A DNA stretch of 64,000 bases from Betaproteobacteria bacterium (GCA_016125475.1 WGLR01000012.1:171231-235230), one strand, 5' to 3'. Counted from the first letter of the stretch, positions 52,557 to 61,556 are shown. Notes: generated by a model from the letters alone, not told the origin. Numbers and translations: made by a program.

Positions 52557-53471
52557 ATGGAAACGAAGACGCTCAAACGCCTCACGCGGCTCATCGCACC
52601 CTACCGGATCGACGACGGGAAGAAGTTCAAGCTGAAGCACGTGGATCCCGGCGACACGGGCGGCCTCGGGAGTGAATACAAGGACGAGGCATCGGAATGG
52701 CTGCAGCAGACCATAGGCTGGCTCGCCGAGGAACAGGAGAAGCTCTTCGCGCAGGACAAGTGGGCGGTTCTGCTCATCTTCCAGGCCATGGATGCCGCGG
52801 GCAAGGACAGCACCATCAAGCACGTGATGTCGGGCATCAACCCCCAGGGCTGCGAGGTGACGTCGTTCAAGGTGCCCACGAGCAACGAGATCGATCACGA
52901 CTTCCTGTGGCGCACCAACCGGCGACTGCCCGAACGCGGCCGCATCGGGATATTCAACCGTTCCTATTACGAGGAAGTCCTCGTCGTTCGCGTGCATCCC
53001 GACATCCTCGTGAGGCAGAAGCTTCCGCGCGGTCTCATCACGAAGAAGATCTGGAAGGAGCGCTACGAGGACATCTCGGCGTACGAGCGCTATCTCACGC
53101 GAAACGGCGTGGCGATCCGCAAGTTCTTCCTGCATGTCTCGCAGGAGGAGCAGCGCCGGCGTTTCCTGGAGCGGATCGACGACCAGGAGAAGAACTGGAA
53201 GTTCTCCGCCCAGGACGTGCGCGAGCGCGAACACTGGGACGACTACATGCGTGCCTTCGAGGACGCGATCCGCGCGACGGCCACGCCTCACGCGCCTTGG
53301 TTCGTCGTGCCTGCCGACAACAAGTGGTTCACTCGCATCGTGGTCGCGGGTGCGATCGTCGAACTCATGGAAGGTCTCGGGCTCCGCTACCCCGTGCTCG
53401 CGGACGAGCAGCGCGCGGAACTCCTCACGATGAGGCAGCGGCTCGTGCCGCGCAAGCGCAACCGATCCTGA
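52557..53471 (+). CDS. ppk2: Polyphosphate kinase 2 (PPK2 family)
   Basis: A 304-residue P-loop polyphosphate:nucleotide phosphotransferase. The N-terminal IDDGKKFKLKHVDPGDTGG matches the single-domain TIGR03709 (class III-like) group that phosphorylates AMP and ADP. Walker A AMDAAGKDST (77-86), GIFNRSYYEEVLVVRVH and HYVSQEEQ-like VSQEEQRRRFLERI lid are visible. Start at 52557 follows AAGGA; an ATG nine bases upstream is possible. Precedes a phosphotransacylase and acetate kinase. Confidence 0.93.
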   Translation: METKTLKRLTRLIAPYRIDDGKKFKLKHVDPGDTGGLGSEYKDEASEWLQQTIGWLAEEQEKLFAQDKWAVLLIFQAMDAAGKDSTIKHVMSGINPQGCEVTSFKVPTSNEIDHDFLWRTNRRLPERGRIGIFNRSYYEEVLVVRVHPDILVRQKLPRGLITKKIWKERYEDISAYERYLTRNGVAIRKFFLHVSQEEQRRRFLERIDDQEKNWKFSAQDVREREHWDDYMRAFEDAIRATATPHAPWFVVPADNKWFTRIVVAGAIVELMEGLGLRYPVLADEQRAELLTMRQRLVPRKRNRS

Positions 53472-53482
53472 CAGGACATCCC

Positions 53483-54418
53483 ATGCGGCACCAGAAGTTC
53501 CGGCAGCTTCTCGACAAGTGCGACGGCTTCGAGGCGATCCCCACTGCCGTGGTGCACCCCTGCGAGGATCACGCGCTCGCAGGCGCGATGGCCGCGGCGG
53601 ACCGGGGCCTCATCGTCCCGATCCTCGTGGGGCCCGAGCATCGGGTTCGCGATGCCGCGCAGACGGCCGGCGTGTCGCTCGACGACGTGCGGCTGGTGGA
53701 TACGCCTCACAGTCACGCCTCTGCCGCCAAGGCGGTCGAACTGGTCAGGCTCGGCGAGGCCGAGGCGCTCATGAAGGGCAGCCTGCACACCGACGAGCTC
53801 ATGGGGGCCGTCGTCGCGCACGAGACGGGTCTGCGGACCGGGCGCCGCATCAGTCACTGCTTTCTCATGGACGTGCCGTCGCACGACGAACTCGTCATCA
53901 TCTCGGACGCCGCGGTCAACATCGCTCCCACGCTCGAGGAGAAGGTGGACATCGTGCAGAACGCGATCGACCTCGCGCGCGTGCTCGGGTTCGCGGAGCC
54001 CCGTGTCGCCGTGCTTTCCGCGACCGAGACGGTCAACCCGAAGATCCTGTCCACCGTCGAGGCCGCGGCCCTCTGCAAGATGGTCGATCGCGGACAGATA
54101 ACGGGTGCGCTGATCGACGGGCCGCTCGCGCTCGACAACGCGATCAGTCTCGCGGCCGCGGAGATCAAGCAGATCCATTCCCCCGTGGCAGGCCGTGCGA
54201 ACGTGCTGATCGTGCCGGATCTCGAAGCGGGCAACATGCTCGCGAAGAGTCTGTCGTTCATGGCCGATGCGGATGCTGCGGGAATCGTGCTGGGAGCAAG
54301 GGTCCCCGTCGTGCTCACGAGCCGTGCGGACCCCGTGATGGCCCGGCTCGCGTCGTGCGCGATCGCGGCGTTGCTCGCCCAGGCCCGACGCGAGGGCATG
54401 GGGCGGTCGGTGCCCTAG
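53483..54418 (+). CDS. Phosphate acetyl/butyryltransferase
   Basis: A 311-residue phosphotransacylase converting acyl-CoA and Pi to acyl phosphate. It matches the Ptb/MaoC-less group, with HPCEDHALAGAMAAADRGLIVPILVG, MKGSLHTDELMGAVV, LIDGPLALDNAIS and HSPVAGRANVLIVPDLEAGNMLAK. It stands 11 bases after ppk2 and 29 bases before acetate kinase, forming a classical acyl-phosphate pair. Acetyl versus butyryl substrate cannot be decided by sequence alone. Confidence 0.9.
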   Translation: MRHQKFRQLLDKCDGFEAIPTAVVHPCEDHALAGAMAAADRGLIVPILVGPEHRVRDAAQTAGVSLDDVRLVDTPHSHASAAKAVELVRLGEAEALMKGSLHTDELMGAVVAHETGLRTGRRISHCFLMDVPSHDELVIISDAAVNIAPTLEEKVDIVQNAIDLARVLGFAEPRVAVLSATETVNPKILSTVEAAALCKMVDRGQITGALIDGPLALDNAISLAAAEIKQIHSPVAGRANVLIVPDLEAGNMLAKSLSFMADADAAGIVLGARVPVVLTSRADPVMARLASCAIAALLAQARREGMGRSVP

Positions 54419-54447
54419 GCGGACGGACCAGCACCCGGGAGTGGCCG

Positions 54448-55620
54448 ATGACCGATTCGATTCTCGTGCTGAACGCGGGCTCCTCCAGCCTCAAGTTCTC
54501 GGTCTTCGCGCGAGAGGCGGACGCGCTGCGGCTGCGTTCGCACGGTCAGATCGAGGGGCTCACGACCGACTCGCACTTCGTGGCGCACGATGCGGACGGC
54601 GCCGTCGTCGCGGAGAGAAGCTTCTCCGGGGCGATCGGTCACGAGCGTGCCACCGGTTTTCTCCTGGACCACTACCTGGACACGCCCGGGACGACGCTGC
54701 GCGCCGTCGGCCATCGCGTCGTTCACGGAGGAACGGAATACGCGGCGCCCGTGCGCCTCGACGCGGGCGTCATCCACGCGCTGGAGGCGCTGATTCCGCT
54801 CGCACCCCTGCACCAGCCGCACAATCTCGCGCCGATCCGCGTGCTGCACGAGCGCGTGCCCGACATCCCGCAGGTCGCGTGCTTCGACACGGCCTTCCAT
54901 CGCACGCAGCCCGAGATCGCGCAGGCCTTCGCGCTGCCGCCGAAGATCGAGCGGCACGGGGTCCACCGATACGGCTTCCACGGTCTTTCCTACGAGTTCA
55001 TCGCGCGCCGGCTGCCGGAGGTCGACGCCGTGGCCGCGCGCGGCCGGACGGTCGTGTTGCATCTCGGCAACGGTGCGAGCATGTGTGCGCTGGTCGGTGG
55101 ACGCAGTGTCGCGACCACCATGGGATTTACGGCGCTCGAGGGCCTGCCCATGGGCACGCGCTGCGGCAGCCTGGATCCCGGGGTGGTGCTCTTCATGCAG
55201 CAACAGCTCGGATTGAGCGTGAGCGAGGTCGAGCACGTGCTCTATCACGAGTCCGGGCTGCTCGGCGTCTCGGGAGTCTCGAGCGACATGCGTTCGCTGG
55301 AGTCGAGCGACGACCCGCGCGCGAAGCGCGCGATCGACCTCCTCGTCTACCGCATCGGGCGGGAACTCGGCTCCCTCGCCGCGGCCGCGGGCGGGCTCGA
55401 CGCGATCGTGTTCACGGCGGGCATCGGCGAGAACAGCGCGAGGCTGCGGGAAGCCGTGTGCAGGCAGGCGCGCTGGATCGGCGTCGAGCTCGATCCGGCC
55501 GCGAACGCGCGCCAGGGGCCTCGGATTTCCACGGATGGCAGCGGGGTGGGGGTCTGGGTGATTCCGACCGACGAGGAACGCATGATCGCGCAGCACACCG
55601 ACGATCTCGTCGCGACGTGA
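54448..55620 (+). CDS. ackA: Acetate kinase
   Basis: A 390-residue kinase interconverting acetyl phosphate and ATP. ASKHA motifs are present: ILVLNAGSSSLKFSVF at the N terminus, AVGHRVVHGGTEY, VHRYGFHGLSYEF, HLGNGASMCAL (catalytic region) and FTAGIGENSARLR. Length is family-typical. Its stop overlaps the guanine deaminase start (GTGA), an odd coupling. With the phosphotransacylase it would make ATP from acyl-CoA. Confidence 0.95.
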   Translation: MTDSILVLNAGSSSLKFSVFAREADALRLRSHGQIEGLTTDSHFVAHDADGAVVAERSFSGAIGHERATGFLLDHYLDTPGTTLRAVGHRVVHGGTEYAAPVRLDAGVIHALEALIPLAPLHQPHNLAPIRVLHERVPDIPQVACFDTAFHRTQPEIAQAFALPPKIERHGVHRYGFHGLSYEFIARRLPEVDAVAARGRTVVLHLGNGASMCALVGGRSVATTMGFTALEGLPMGTRCGSLDPGVVLFMQQQLGLSVSEVEHVLYHESGLLGVSGVSSDMRSLESSDDPRAKRAIDLLVYRIGRELGSLAAAAGGLDAIVFTAGIGENSARLREAVCRQARWIGVELDPAANARQGPRISTDGSGVGVWVIPTDEERMIAQHTDDLVAT

Positions 55621-56933
55621 GTCCGCTCACGGTACTGCGCGGGCCGGCCGCGTTCTTCCGTTCCGACCCGTTTGACGGTTCCGTCGGAGAAGCCCTCGGC
55701 TACGACGCGGACGCGCTGATCGCGCTGCAGGACGGTCGCATCACGCACTTCGGCCCTGCGGCTGCCGTGGGGCCGGAGCTGCCTCGCGACGCCACGGTGG
55801 AACACGTCCCCGACTCGCTCATCGTGCCGGGGTTCGTCGACTGCCACGTGCACTTCGCCCAGCTCGGGATCGTCGGCGCGTGCGGACACCAGCTGCTCGA
55901 ATGGCTCACGCGACACACGTTCCCGGCCGAGCAGGCCTTCGAGGACCGGGGGCACGCGAGCAACGTCGCGCGGCGCTTCGTCGCGGAACTCCTCGCGAAC
56001 GGCACGACGACCGCCGTGGTCTACGGCACCGTGCACGGCCATTCGGTCGATGCACTCTTCGAGGCCGCGGGCGGAACCGGGCTGCGCATCGTCGCCGGCA
56101 AGGCACTCATGGACCGCAACGCCCCCGAGCAACTCCGCGACACGGCGCAGTCCGGCTACGACGACTCGAAGCGGCTCATCGAGCGCTGGCACGGACGGGG
56201 GCGGTTCGGCTACGCGGTCACGCCCCGGTTCGTGGCGACGAGCACGCCCGAGCAGCTGGACACCGCACGCGCGCTGCGCCAGGAGTTCCCGGGCGTCTGG
56301 CTGCAGTCGCACGTGGCGGAGAACACTGCCGAGGTGGCGTGGGTGCGCACGCTGTTTCCGGAGGCGGCCGACTACGTGGACGTGCTCGACCGGTTCGGGC
56401 TGCTCGGGCCGCGTGCGATCCACGGCCACGGCATACACCTTTCCGACCGGGAACGCCGCCGTCTCGCGGACACCGGATCGGCGATCGCGCACTGTCCGAC
56501 GTCGAATCTCTTCCTCGGCAGCGGCCTGTTCGACCTCGCGGCCGCGAAGGCCGTCGAGCCGCGTGTCGAGGTCGGGCTCGCGACCGACGTGGGGGCGGGC
56601 ACGAGCCTGTCCATGCTGAAGACGATGGGGGCCGCCTATCAGGTCGCGCAGCTGCGCGACCACGCCGTATCGCCGTCGCAGCTCCTGTGGCTCGCGACCG
56701 CGGGTGCCGCCCGGGCGCTCGGCGCGGAACGCGAGACGGGCAATCTCGGCACCGGTCTCGACGCGGACGTGGTCGTGCTGGACCCGAAGGCCACGCCGCT
56801 TCTCGCGTGGCGGTGTGCGCAGGCGGACGGTGCGGAGCAGCTGCTCGGCGTGCTGCTCACGATGGGGGACGACCGTTGCGTGCGCACCGTGTTCGCGGGC
56901 GGGCACCGTCACGACCGGCCCGGGTCAGCGTGA
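55617..56933 (+). CDS. guaD: Guanine deaminase
   Basis: A 438-residue amidohydrolase converting guanine to xanthine. The metal site begins PGFVDCHVHFAQLG (family PGFxDTHxHxxQ) and continues with the active-site region WLQSHVAEN (about residue 225), HGIHLSDRE and CPTSNLFLGSGLF plus ATDVGAGTSLSML. Start is GTG at 55617, inside the acetate kinase stop. Product xanthine would normally feed a xanthine dehydrogenase; the Mo hydroxylase at 23 kb is a candidate only by family. Confidence 0.9.
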   Translation: MSPLTVLRGPAAFFRSDPFDGSVGEALGYDADALIALQDGRITHFGPAAAVGPELPRDATVEHVPDSLIVPGFVDCHVHFAQLGIVGACGHQLLEWLTRHTFPAEQAFEDRGHASNVARRFVAELLANGTTTAVVYGTVHGHSVDALFEAAGGTGLRIVAGKALMDRNAPEQLRDTAQSGYDDSKRLIERWHGRGRFGYAVTPRFVATSTPEQLDTARALRQEFPGVWLQSHVAENTAEVAWVRTLFPEAADYVDVLDRFGLLGPRAIHGHGIHLSDRERRRLADTGSAIAHCPTSNLFLGSGLFDLAAAKAVEPRVEVGLATDVGAGTSLSMLKTMGAAYQVAQLRDHAVSPSQLLWLATAGAARALGAERETGNLGTGLDADVVVLDPKATPLLAWRCAQADGAEQLLGVLLTMGDDRCVRTVFAGGHRHDRPGSA

Positions 56934-57815
56934 CGGCCCCGGCCGGTAGTAGTTCACGAGTTCGTTGTTGTCGCGGTCGCCGAGACCGTCCGCCACCATC
57001 TTCCTGAAGATCTCCGTGACGCCCGCCGTGACCGGCATCGGCGCGCCGACGCCGCGAGCGAGGTCGTGCACGAGTTCGAGGTCCTTGATCATGAGCGACG
57101 CGCGACCCGTGATCGAGAATTCCGAGGCGACCATCTTCGGAAACATTTCCTGGAGCTGTTTCGAGTCGGCGCGTCCACCCGACAGGGCGTCGGGAATCTT
57201 CGCGGCGTCGATCCCCGCGCGCTCCGCGAGTCCGCAGGCCTCGGCGAGCACCGCGAGGCCCGTCGCGACGAGTACCTGGTTGATCATCTTCGTCGACTGG
57301 CCTGCGCCGGTGGGGCCCATCAGGGTCGCGCGTCCGGCCAGGGCGTCCCAGATCGGCCGCGCACGGTCGAAGTCATCCTGGGCGCCTCCGATCATCACGG
57401 CCATGCGCCCTTCGCGCGCGGCGGGCGCACCGCCGGAGATCGGCGCATCGAGCCAGCGCATGCCGCACGCCGCCTCGAGACGTTCCGCCATCGACCGTGC
57501 CTGCGGCGCGGCGCACGTCGACATGTCGATGAGGATCTTGTCGGCAGCACCCGCCGAGGCCACGCCGCCTTCACCGAACACCACCTGCTCGACCGCGGTG
57601 CCGTCGGTGATGCACGTGATCACGAAGCCGGACGCGCGCGTCAGTTCCGCAGGATTCGCGGCCTCGGTCGCGCCGGCGTCCACGAGGGGCGCGAGTTTCG
57701 TGCGGTCGCGATTCCATACGTAGGTCCGGAAACCGCAGTCGATGAGACGGCGCATGATCGCGCTCCCGAGCACACCTGCGCCGATGCACCCGACCGATGG
57801 AAGTTCGTTCGTCAT
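56925..57815 (-). CDS. NAD-binding beta-hydroxyacid dehydrogenase (GarR/GlxR-like)
   Basis: A 296-residue dehydrogenase of the 3-hydroxyisobutyrate/tartronate semialdehyde reductase family. It has the dinucleotide fold GCIGAGVLGSAIMRRL, substrate motif DAPISGGAPAAREG and catalytic Lys in GAGQSTKMINQVLV. It opposes guaD, and the two 3' ends overlap by 9 bases. Substrate is not set; 2-hydroxy-3-oxopropanoate reduction in glyoxylate metabolism is plausible. Confidence 0.9.
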   Translation of the reverse strand: MTNELPSVGCIGAGVLGSAIMRRLIDCGFRTYVWNRDRTKLAPLVDAGATEAANPAELTRASGFVITCITDGTAVEQVVFGEGGVASAGAADKILIDMSTCAAPQARSMAERLEAACGMRWLDAPISGGAPAAREGRMAVMIGGAQDDFDRARPIWDALAGRATLMGPTGAGQSTKMINQVLVATGLAVLAEACGLAERAGIDAAKIPDALSGGRADSKQLQEMFPKMVASEFSITGRASLMIKDLELVHDLARGVGAPMPVTAGVTEIFRKMVADGLGDRDNNELVNYYRPGPSR

Positions 57816-57950
57816 TGTTCACCTCGAAAGATGGAATCGCCGGGCCGGAAATTTCGCGGCGGTGTTTCGACAATCGGTGACCCGGATCCGGGTGTCAAGC
57901 GGTCGCGGCGCGCGCAGGGAGGCGTGTAAGATGACTCGCCCCCACCCCGA

Positions 57951-57975
57951 CCCTCCCCCGCGTCGCGGGGGAGGG
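57951..57975. repeat. REP-like perfect 11-bp hairpin
   Basis: CCCTCCCCCGC and GCGGGGGAGGG flank a 3-base loop in the gap upstream of DUF3147. Such GC-rich palindromes resemble dispersed repetitive elements of many proteobacteria. Lack of a T tract argues against a terminator. It lies 31 bases before the heptanucleotide array. Confidence 0.65.
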
Positions 57976-58005
57976 GGCTTCGTGCGCTGACGCGGGGGCA
58001 GTGTG

Positions 58006-58033
58006 CCCCGAACCCCGAACCCCGAACCCCGAA
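58006..58033 (+). repeat. Heptanucleotide repeat (CCCCGAA)4
   Basis: Four perfect tandem CCCCGAA units plus a partial one run directly up to the GTG start of the DUF3147 gene. This is the reverse complement of the array at 52004-52024. There is no ribosome-binding sequence between array and start codon, so the repeat forms the leader of that gene. Confidence 0.88.
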
Positions 58034-58036
58034 CCC

Positions 58037-58387
58037 GTGCTCCAGTATGTCCTGAAGGTCGCCATCACGGCGATCGTGGTGGTCGCGGTCGCGGAGACCG
58101 CGAAGCGGTCCACTGTCTGGGCGGCGCTCGTCGCGTCGCTGCCGCTCACGTCCCTGCTCGCATTCGTCTGGATGCATCTCGACGGCGCGACGTCGGAGCA
58201 GATTGCCTCCCTGTCGTCCGGCATCCTGTGGCTCGTCGTCCCGTCCCTGCTCTTCTTCATCGCGCTGCCCGTGCTGCTGCGGGCGGGGTGGCCCTTCTGG
58301 CCGAGCATGCTCGCGTCGTCCGCCGTGACAGCGGCCGCGTATCTGGCGACGCTGTGGGCGTTTCATCGCTGGGGGGCGGGAGGCTAG
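58037..58387 (+). CDS. DUF3147 inner-membrane protein
   Basis: A 116-residue membrane protein with about four helices, starting LQYVLKVAITAIVVVAVAE and containing AKRSTVWAALVASLPLTSLLAFVWM, the DUF3147 pattern. Family function is unknown. The GTG at 58037 is the only start that excludes the repeat-encoded PEPRTPNPEP sequence; a start further up would translate the repeat. Confidence 0.82.
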   Translation: MLQYVLKVAITAIVVVAVAETAKRSTVWAALVASLPLTSLLAFVWMHLDGATSEQIASLSSGILWLVVPSLLFFIALPVLLRAGWPFWPSMLASSAVTAAAYLATLWAFHRWGAGG

Positions 58388-58418
58388 CCGGACCGCAGCC
58401 GGCAATGGGTGCATCGAA

Positions 58419-58976
58419 ATGAGGTGGCGAGGCGTTCACCACGTGGAGGTCCCGGTTCTCGAGTACGAACGGTCGATCGCGTTCTTCGACGGCATGTTCG
58501 CGTGGCTGGGTTACCGGTCGACCTACTCCATGGCCCGGTTTCCGTTCTTCCACAGCTACATCGGCGTACAGCCCGCGCAGTCGGGTCCGGTGCCGAGGCA
58601 CGCCGATCACGCAACGGGGCGCCACCGCATCGCGCTCCGGGCCCGGAGCCGTCGCAAGGTCGACGATTTCCATCGCGAATTCCTGCTCCCCAACGGAGTC
58701 GTCGTGACGGACGAGCCGGCCGAGTATCCGGTCTACACGCCGGGCTACTACGCGGTGTTCTTCGACGATCCGTTCGCCGGCATCCACTTCGAACTCGGTC
58801 ACACGCCCATGGTGCCATCGCCCGCCGCATTGCTGCGATGGCGGAAGGCGCCGACATCCGTCTGGCGCAGCCGGCCGCAATGGCGGGTGGCGCCCTGGAA
58901 ACAGGCGATGCGCGACCTGCCTTCCCGGAACCGACGTTCCGGGAGGTTCGGGCGCGGCAGGGACGAGTCGGGTTGA
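58419..58976 (+). CDS. VOC family protein
   Basis: A 185-residue protein with one glyoxalase-fold domain (about 5-127: GVHHVEVPVLEYERSIAFFDGMFAWLG; HRIALRARSRRKVDDFHREFL; YAVFFDDPFAGIHFELGH) and a C-terminal 60-residue Arg-rich extension of no known function. Candidate metal ligands are His7 and Glu in HFELGH. Substrate unknown. Confidence 0.82.
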   Translation: MRWRGVHHVEVPVLEYERSIAFFDGMFAWLGYRSTYSMARFPFFHSYIGVQPAQSGPVPRHADHATGRHRIALRARSRRKVDDFHREFLLPNGVVVTDEPAEYPVYTPGYYAVFFDDPFAGIHFELGHTPMVPSPAALLRWRKAPTSVWRSRPQWRVAPWKQAMRDLPSRNRRSGRFGRGRDESG

Positions 58977-59058
58977 CAGTCTTTCCACGGGTCCCGATCC
59001 TTCCGTCGTCGAGAATCGCGCGTCCGTCGACGCGACACCACATCGGGAGGCACGTGGC

Positions 59059-59547
59059 ATGGAGACGATCGAGGTACGACTGCGCGGGCTGGGGCTCGCG
59101 CTGCCCGCGGCACCGCAGATGCCACCGGGCGTGCGTCTGCCTTTCCCGTGGGTCAGGGTGGTCGGATGTCGCGCGCTGATATCGGGGCACGGTCCGACGC
59201 TGGCCGACGGGTCCCTGGCGCGTCCGCTCGGCAAGGTCGGGGCGGAGGTGTCGCTCGACCAGGCTCGCGAAGCGGCACGACTGACGGGTCTCGCGATCCT
59301 GGGGAGTCTCGCGCGCGAACTCGGGACGCTCGAGCGCGTCGCGTGCTGGACACGAGTCTTCGGCATGGTGAATTCCGCACCGGGGTTCAACCGTCAACCG
59401 GCCGTGATCAACGGCTTTTCGGAGCTCATCCTCGATGTCTTCGGCCCCGAGCGCGGCGCGCACGCGCGCAGTGCGGTCGGGATGGCCGGACTCCCCTTCG
59501 ACATTCCGGTGGAGATCGAGGGCGAGGTGGAACTGCATCCGGCGTGA
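59059..59547 (+). CDS. Rid family (YjgF/RidA-like) protein
   Basis: A 162-residue RidA-superfamily protein with FPWVRVVGCRALISGHG, VSLDQAREAARLTGLAILGSLARELG and FNRQPAVINGFSELILDVFGPERGAHARSAVG, in the YjgH-like subgroup. RidA proteins remove reactive enamine/imine intermediates; the arginine seen in canonical enzymes (here GAHARSAVG) is present. It precedes a cupin. Confidence 0.85.
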   Translation: METIEVRLRGLGLALPAAPQMPPGVRLPFPWVRVVGCRALISGHGPTLADGSLARPLGKVGAEVSLDQAREAARLTGLAILGSLARELGTLERVACWTRVFGMVNSAPGFNRQPAVINGFSELILDVFGPERGAHARSAVGMAGLPFDIPVEIEGEVELHPA

Positions 59548-59588
59548 CGTACCGTCCCGCCGCAACTTCATCGCAGGGAGGACGACAC

Positions 59589-60101
59589 ATGCCGGTCATT
59601 GCCGGTTCTTTCGATCCCGCCGCCGTCGAGTGGCGCCGCGTCACCGATCCGGCCTGTACGACGTTCCGGGTCGACTTCGAGTACAGCCTTCTCGGCTACG
59701 ATCTTCCAGGGGGCCGGCTCGACATGCTGCTCCGCTATGGCAGACACGGTCACTGCAGGCCGCACCGTCACGTCGCGTCGACGGTCACGCTCGTGCTGGA
59801 AGGCGAGCAGTTCCTGACGGAAATGCACCCGGACGGGACGACGCGATCCATTCACCGGCGCATGGGCGACTACGCACTCGCACCGCGGGACGCGCTCCCG
59901 CACGACGAACACGGCGGCGAACATGGCGGAACCATCCTGCTGTCGATGACGGCGCCGGACGGAATCCTGTTCGAGTATTTCGACGAGAACTTCGCGAACG
60001 GCTGGACGCTGTCGATCACCGATTACGTGGAGAGCTGGACGAAAGGGATCCCGTACGGGACCGCTCCGCGCGGTCCCGGCCTGGCGATGGCGCGGGCGTG
60101 A
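59589..60101 (+). CDS. Cupin domain protein
   Basis: A 170-residue single cupin. Motif 1 is GHCRPHRHVASTVTLVLEGEQ and motif 2 ALPHDEHGGEHGGTILLSM, with His residues positioned to bind a metal. The family includes anti-sigma and acetylacetone-type dioxygenase relatives; activity is not readable. Starts at 59589 behind GGGAGGAC. Confidence 0.82.
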   Translation: MPVIAGSFDPAAVEWRRVTDPACTTFRVDFEYSLLGYDLPGGRLDMLLRYGRHGHCRPHRHVASTVTLVLEGEQFLTEMHPDGTTRSIHRRMGDYALAPRDALPHDEHGGEHGGTILLSMTAPDGILFEYFDENFANGWTLSITDYVESWTKGIPYGTAPRGPGLAMARA

Positions 60102-60105
60102 GCGG

Positions 60106-60588
60106 ATGTCGTCCGTGATCCGCATCGGGCTCATCTCGGACACGCACGGACTGCTTCGCGCCGAGGCGAAGGCATTCCTGCGAGGCTGCGCACACATCGT
60201 CCACGGCGGCGACATCGGGGACGCATCGATCCTCGAGGAACTCGCCGGGATCGCTCCCGTCACCGCGGTGCGGGGCAACAACGACCGGGGCGCATGGGCC
60301 GACGCACTCGCCGACACCGAACTCGTGCACATCGGCGGCGAGTATCTGTACGTGCTGCACGACATCGCCGAACTCGACATCGATCCACTTGCGGCGGGCG
60401 TCGGGGTGGTGGTGACGGGGCACTCCCACGTTCCGCGCGTCGAGCAACGCGATGGCGTGCTCTACGTGAACCCGGGGAGTGCCGGGCCGCGACGCTTTCG
60501 GCTTCCCGTCACGATCGGGGAACTCTACGTCGATGGTGGCCGGCTCTCTGCCCGCACCGTCGCTCTTCTGAATCCGGACTCCGCCTGA
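60106..60588 (+). CDS. YfcE-type metallophosphoesterase
   Basis: A 160-residue phosphodiesterase with the full metal site: ISDTHG (10-15), HGGDIGD, RGNNDRG and TGHSHVPR. Close in length and motifs to YfcE/MJ0936 phosphoesterases, which hydrolyse phosphodiester bonds in unidentified substrates. Four bases follow the cupin stop, so the two are likely co-transcribed. Confidence 0.9.
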   Translation: MSSVIRIGLISDTHGLLRAEAKAFLRGCAHIVHGGDIGDASILEELAGIAPVTAVRGNNDRGAWADALADTELVHIGGEYLYVLHDIAELDIDPLAAGVGVVVTGHSHVPRVEQRDGVLYVNPGSAGPRRFRLPVTIGELYVDGGRLSARTVALLNPDSA

Positions 60589-60919
60589 ATGTCGTCGTGG
60601 CGAACGGGCCCGGTCCCGACGACTTCGATGGCCGGGCGAGAGGCCCTCCTGGTGATCCGGTCACAAACTCCTGTCCTCCGAGGGAAAAGCCGAGTAGGCT
60701 GACTGTCAGTGGCCGTTGCGCCAGTCACTGGACGGGCGACCGGCCGTGGCAGGACGCCAGGCTCGGCCGCACGCCGGCACGAAGGTGGCGGATCATCCGC
60801 GTCGCAGAACGCGAGCGCATCCGTCTGTCCGACGGCCCGTTGTCTATTCTCCGCATCGTGGCGAGCGGCGGTATCACGGCCTCTCGACGTTGCTTTCCTC
60901 TCCGCACCGCGAGGTGATC
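60589..60919. other. Intergenic region without a gene
   Basis: This 331-base gap separates the YfcE-like gene from a small membrane-protein gene. Imperfect repeats are visible (CAGTGGC and GCCAGTCACTG around 60706-60730). Open frames here lack ribosome sites and family-like products. It should carry the promoter of the small gene. Confidence 0.45.
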
Positions 60920-61189
60920 ATGAATGTAGCAGCCTGGGTCCTCACTGGAATCATCGCGGGCCTCATCGCCAACCGGCTCCTGAACGAAGGTTCGAAGCAC
61001 GGAAGGACCATATACATCGTACTCGGTGTGTTCGGCGCACTGGCCGGCGTGCAGTTGCTCTCTCCGGCGCGTGATCCGAACATGGTCGATCGGGAAACGT
61101 TCAACATGCTTCTGCTCATGTATTCCGCCATCGGCGCCGGAGTGCTGCTTTTCGTGGGCAATTTCGTTCGCGAGAAGTTCTTCCCCTGA
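60920..61189 (+). CDS. Small membrane protein, GlsB/YeaQ-like
   Basis: An 89-residue protein with three hydrophobic helices (WVLTGIIAGLIANRLL, IYIVLGVFGALAGVQLL, YSAIGAGVLLFVGNFV), resembling GlsB/YeaQ transglycosylase-associated small proteins. Family role is unclear, often stress related. GAGGTGATC precedes the ATG at 60920. Confidence 0.75.
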   Translation: MNVAAWVLTGIIAGLIANRLLNEGSKHGRTIYIVLGVFGALAGVQLLSPARDPNMVDRETFNMLLLMYSAIGAGVLLFVGNFVREKFFP

Positions 61190-61208
61190 TCGACCGGACA
61201 CTCCGCGC

Positions 61209-61556
61209 ATGCGCACCAGGGGAAATCCCGATGCACTGACGCTCGACGAGTTCGAGCGCGAGTTGCTGCAGTTCACTCAGCGCCGACCGTTCGTGCCAGT
61301 CGCGAATCCGCTCGAACACGTCGTCAGGCTGATCGCGACAGGTCCTGCGCTCCCGGGTTCCCGACTGCTCCTGCGTGTGCTCGTCGCACTGGCCGCGCGC
61401 AGGGGGGAATTCCGCTATGCGGAGGTCGGTGCGCTCGATTCGGAAGCGATCTCGACCGTCGTGCAGTTGATGCAGTCGCGCCGGACGGGTTCCCTGCCGG
61501 ACAATGTCTGGGCGCTCGCGGTCGAGAACGCGAGAACCTCTCTGGCAGCCCCCTGA
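61209..61556 (+). CDS. Hypothetical protein
   Basis: A 115-residue cytoplasmic protein with acidic-basic helical segments (LDEFERELLQFTQRRPFV; GSRLLLRVLVALAARRGEF). I do not recognise a family. It begins 19 bases after the small membrane protein. Support is moderate: good frame and spacing, no conserved motif. Confidence 0.5.
   Translation: MRTRGNPDALTLDEFERELLQFTQRRPFVPVANPLEHVVRLIATGPALPGSRLLLRVLVALAARRGEFRYAEVGALDSEAISTVVQLMQSRRTGSLPDNVWALAVENARTSLAAP

Noticed and set aside
57951-57975. A CRISPR repeat or terminator.
   Set aside because: It is a single GC-rich palindrome with no spacers or T tract; a REP-like element fits better.
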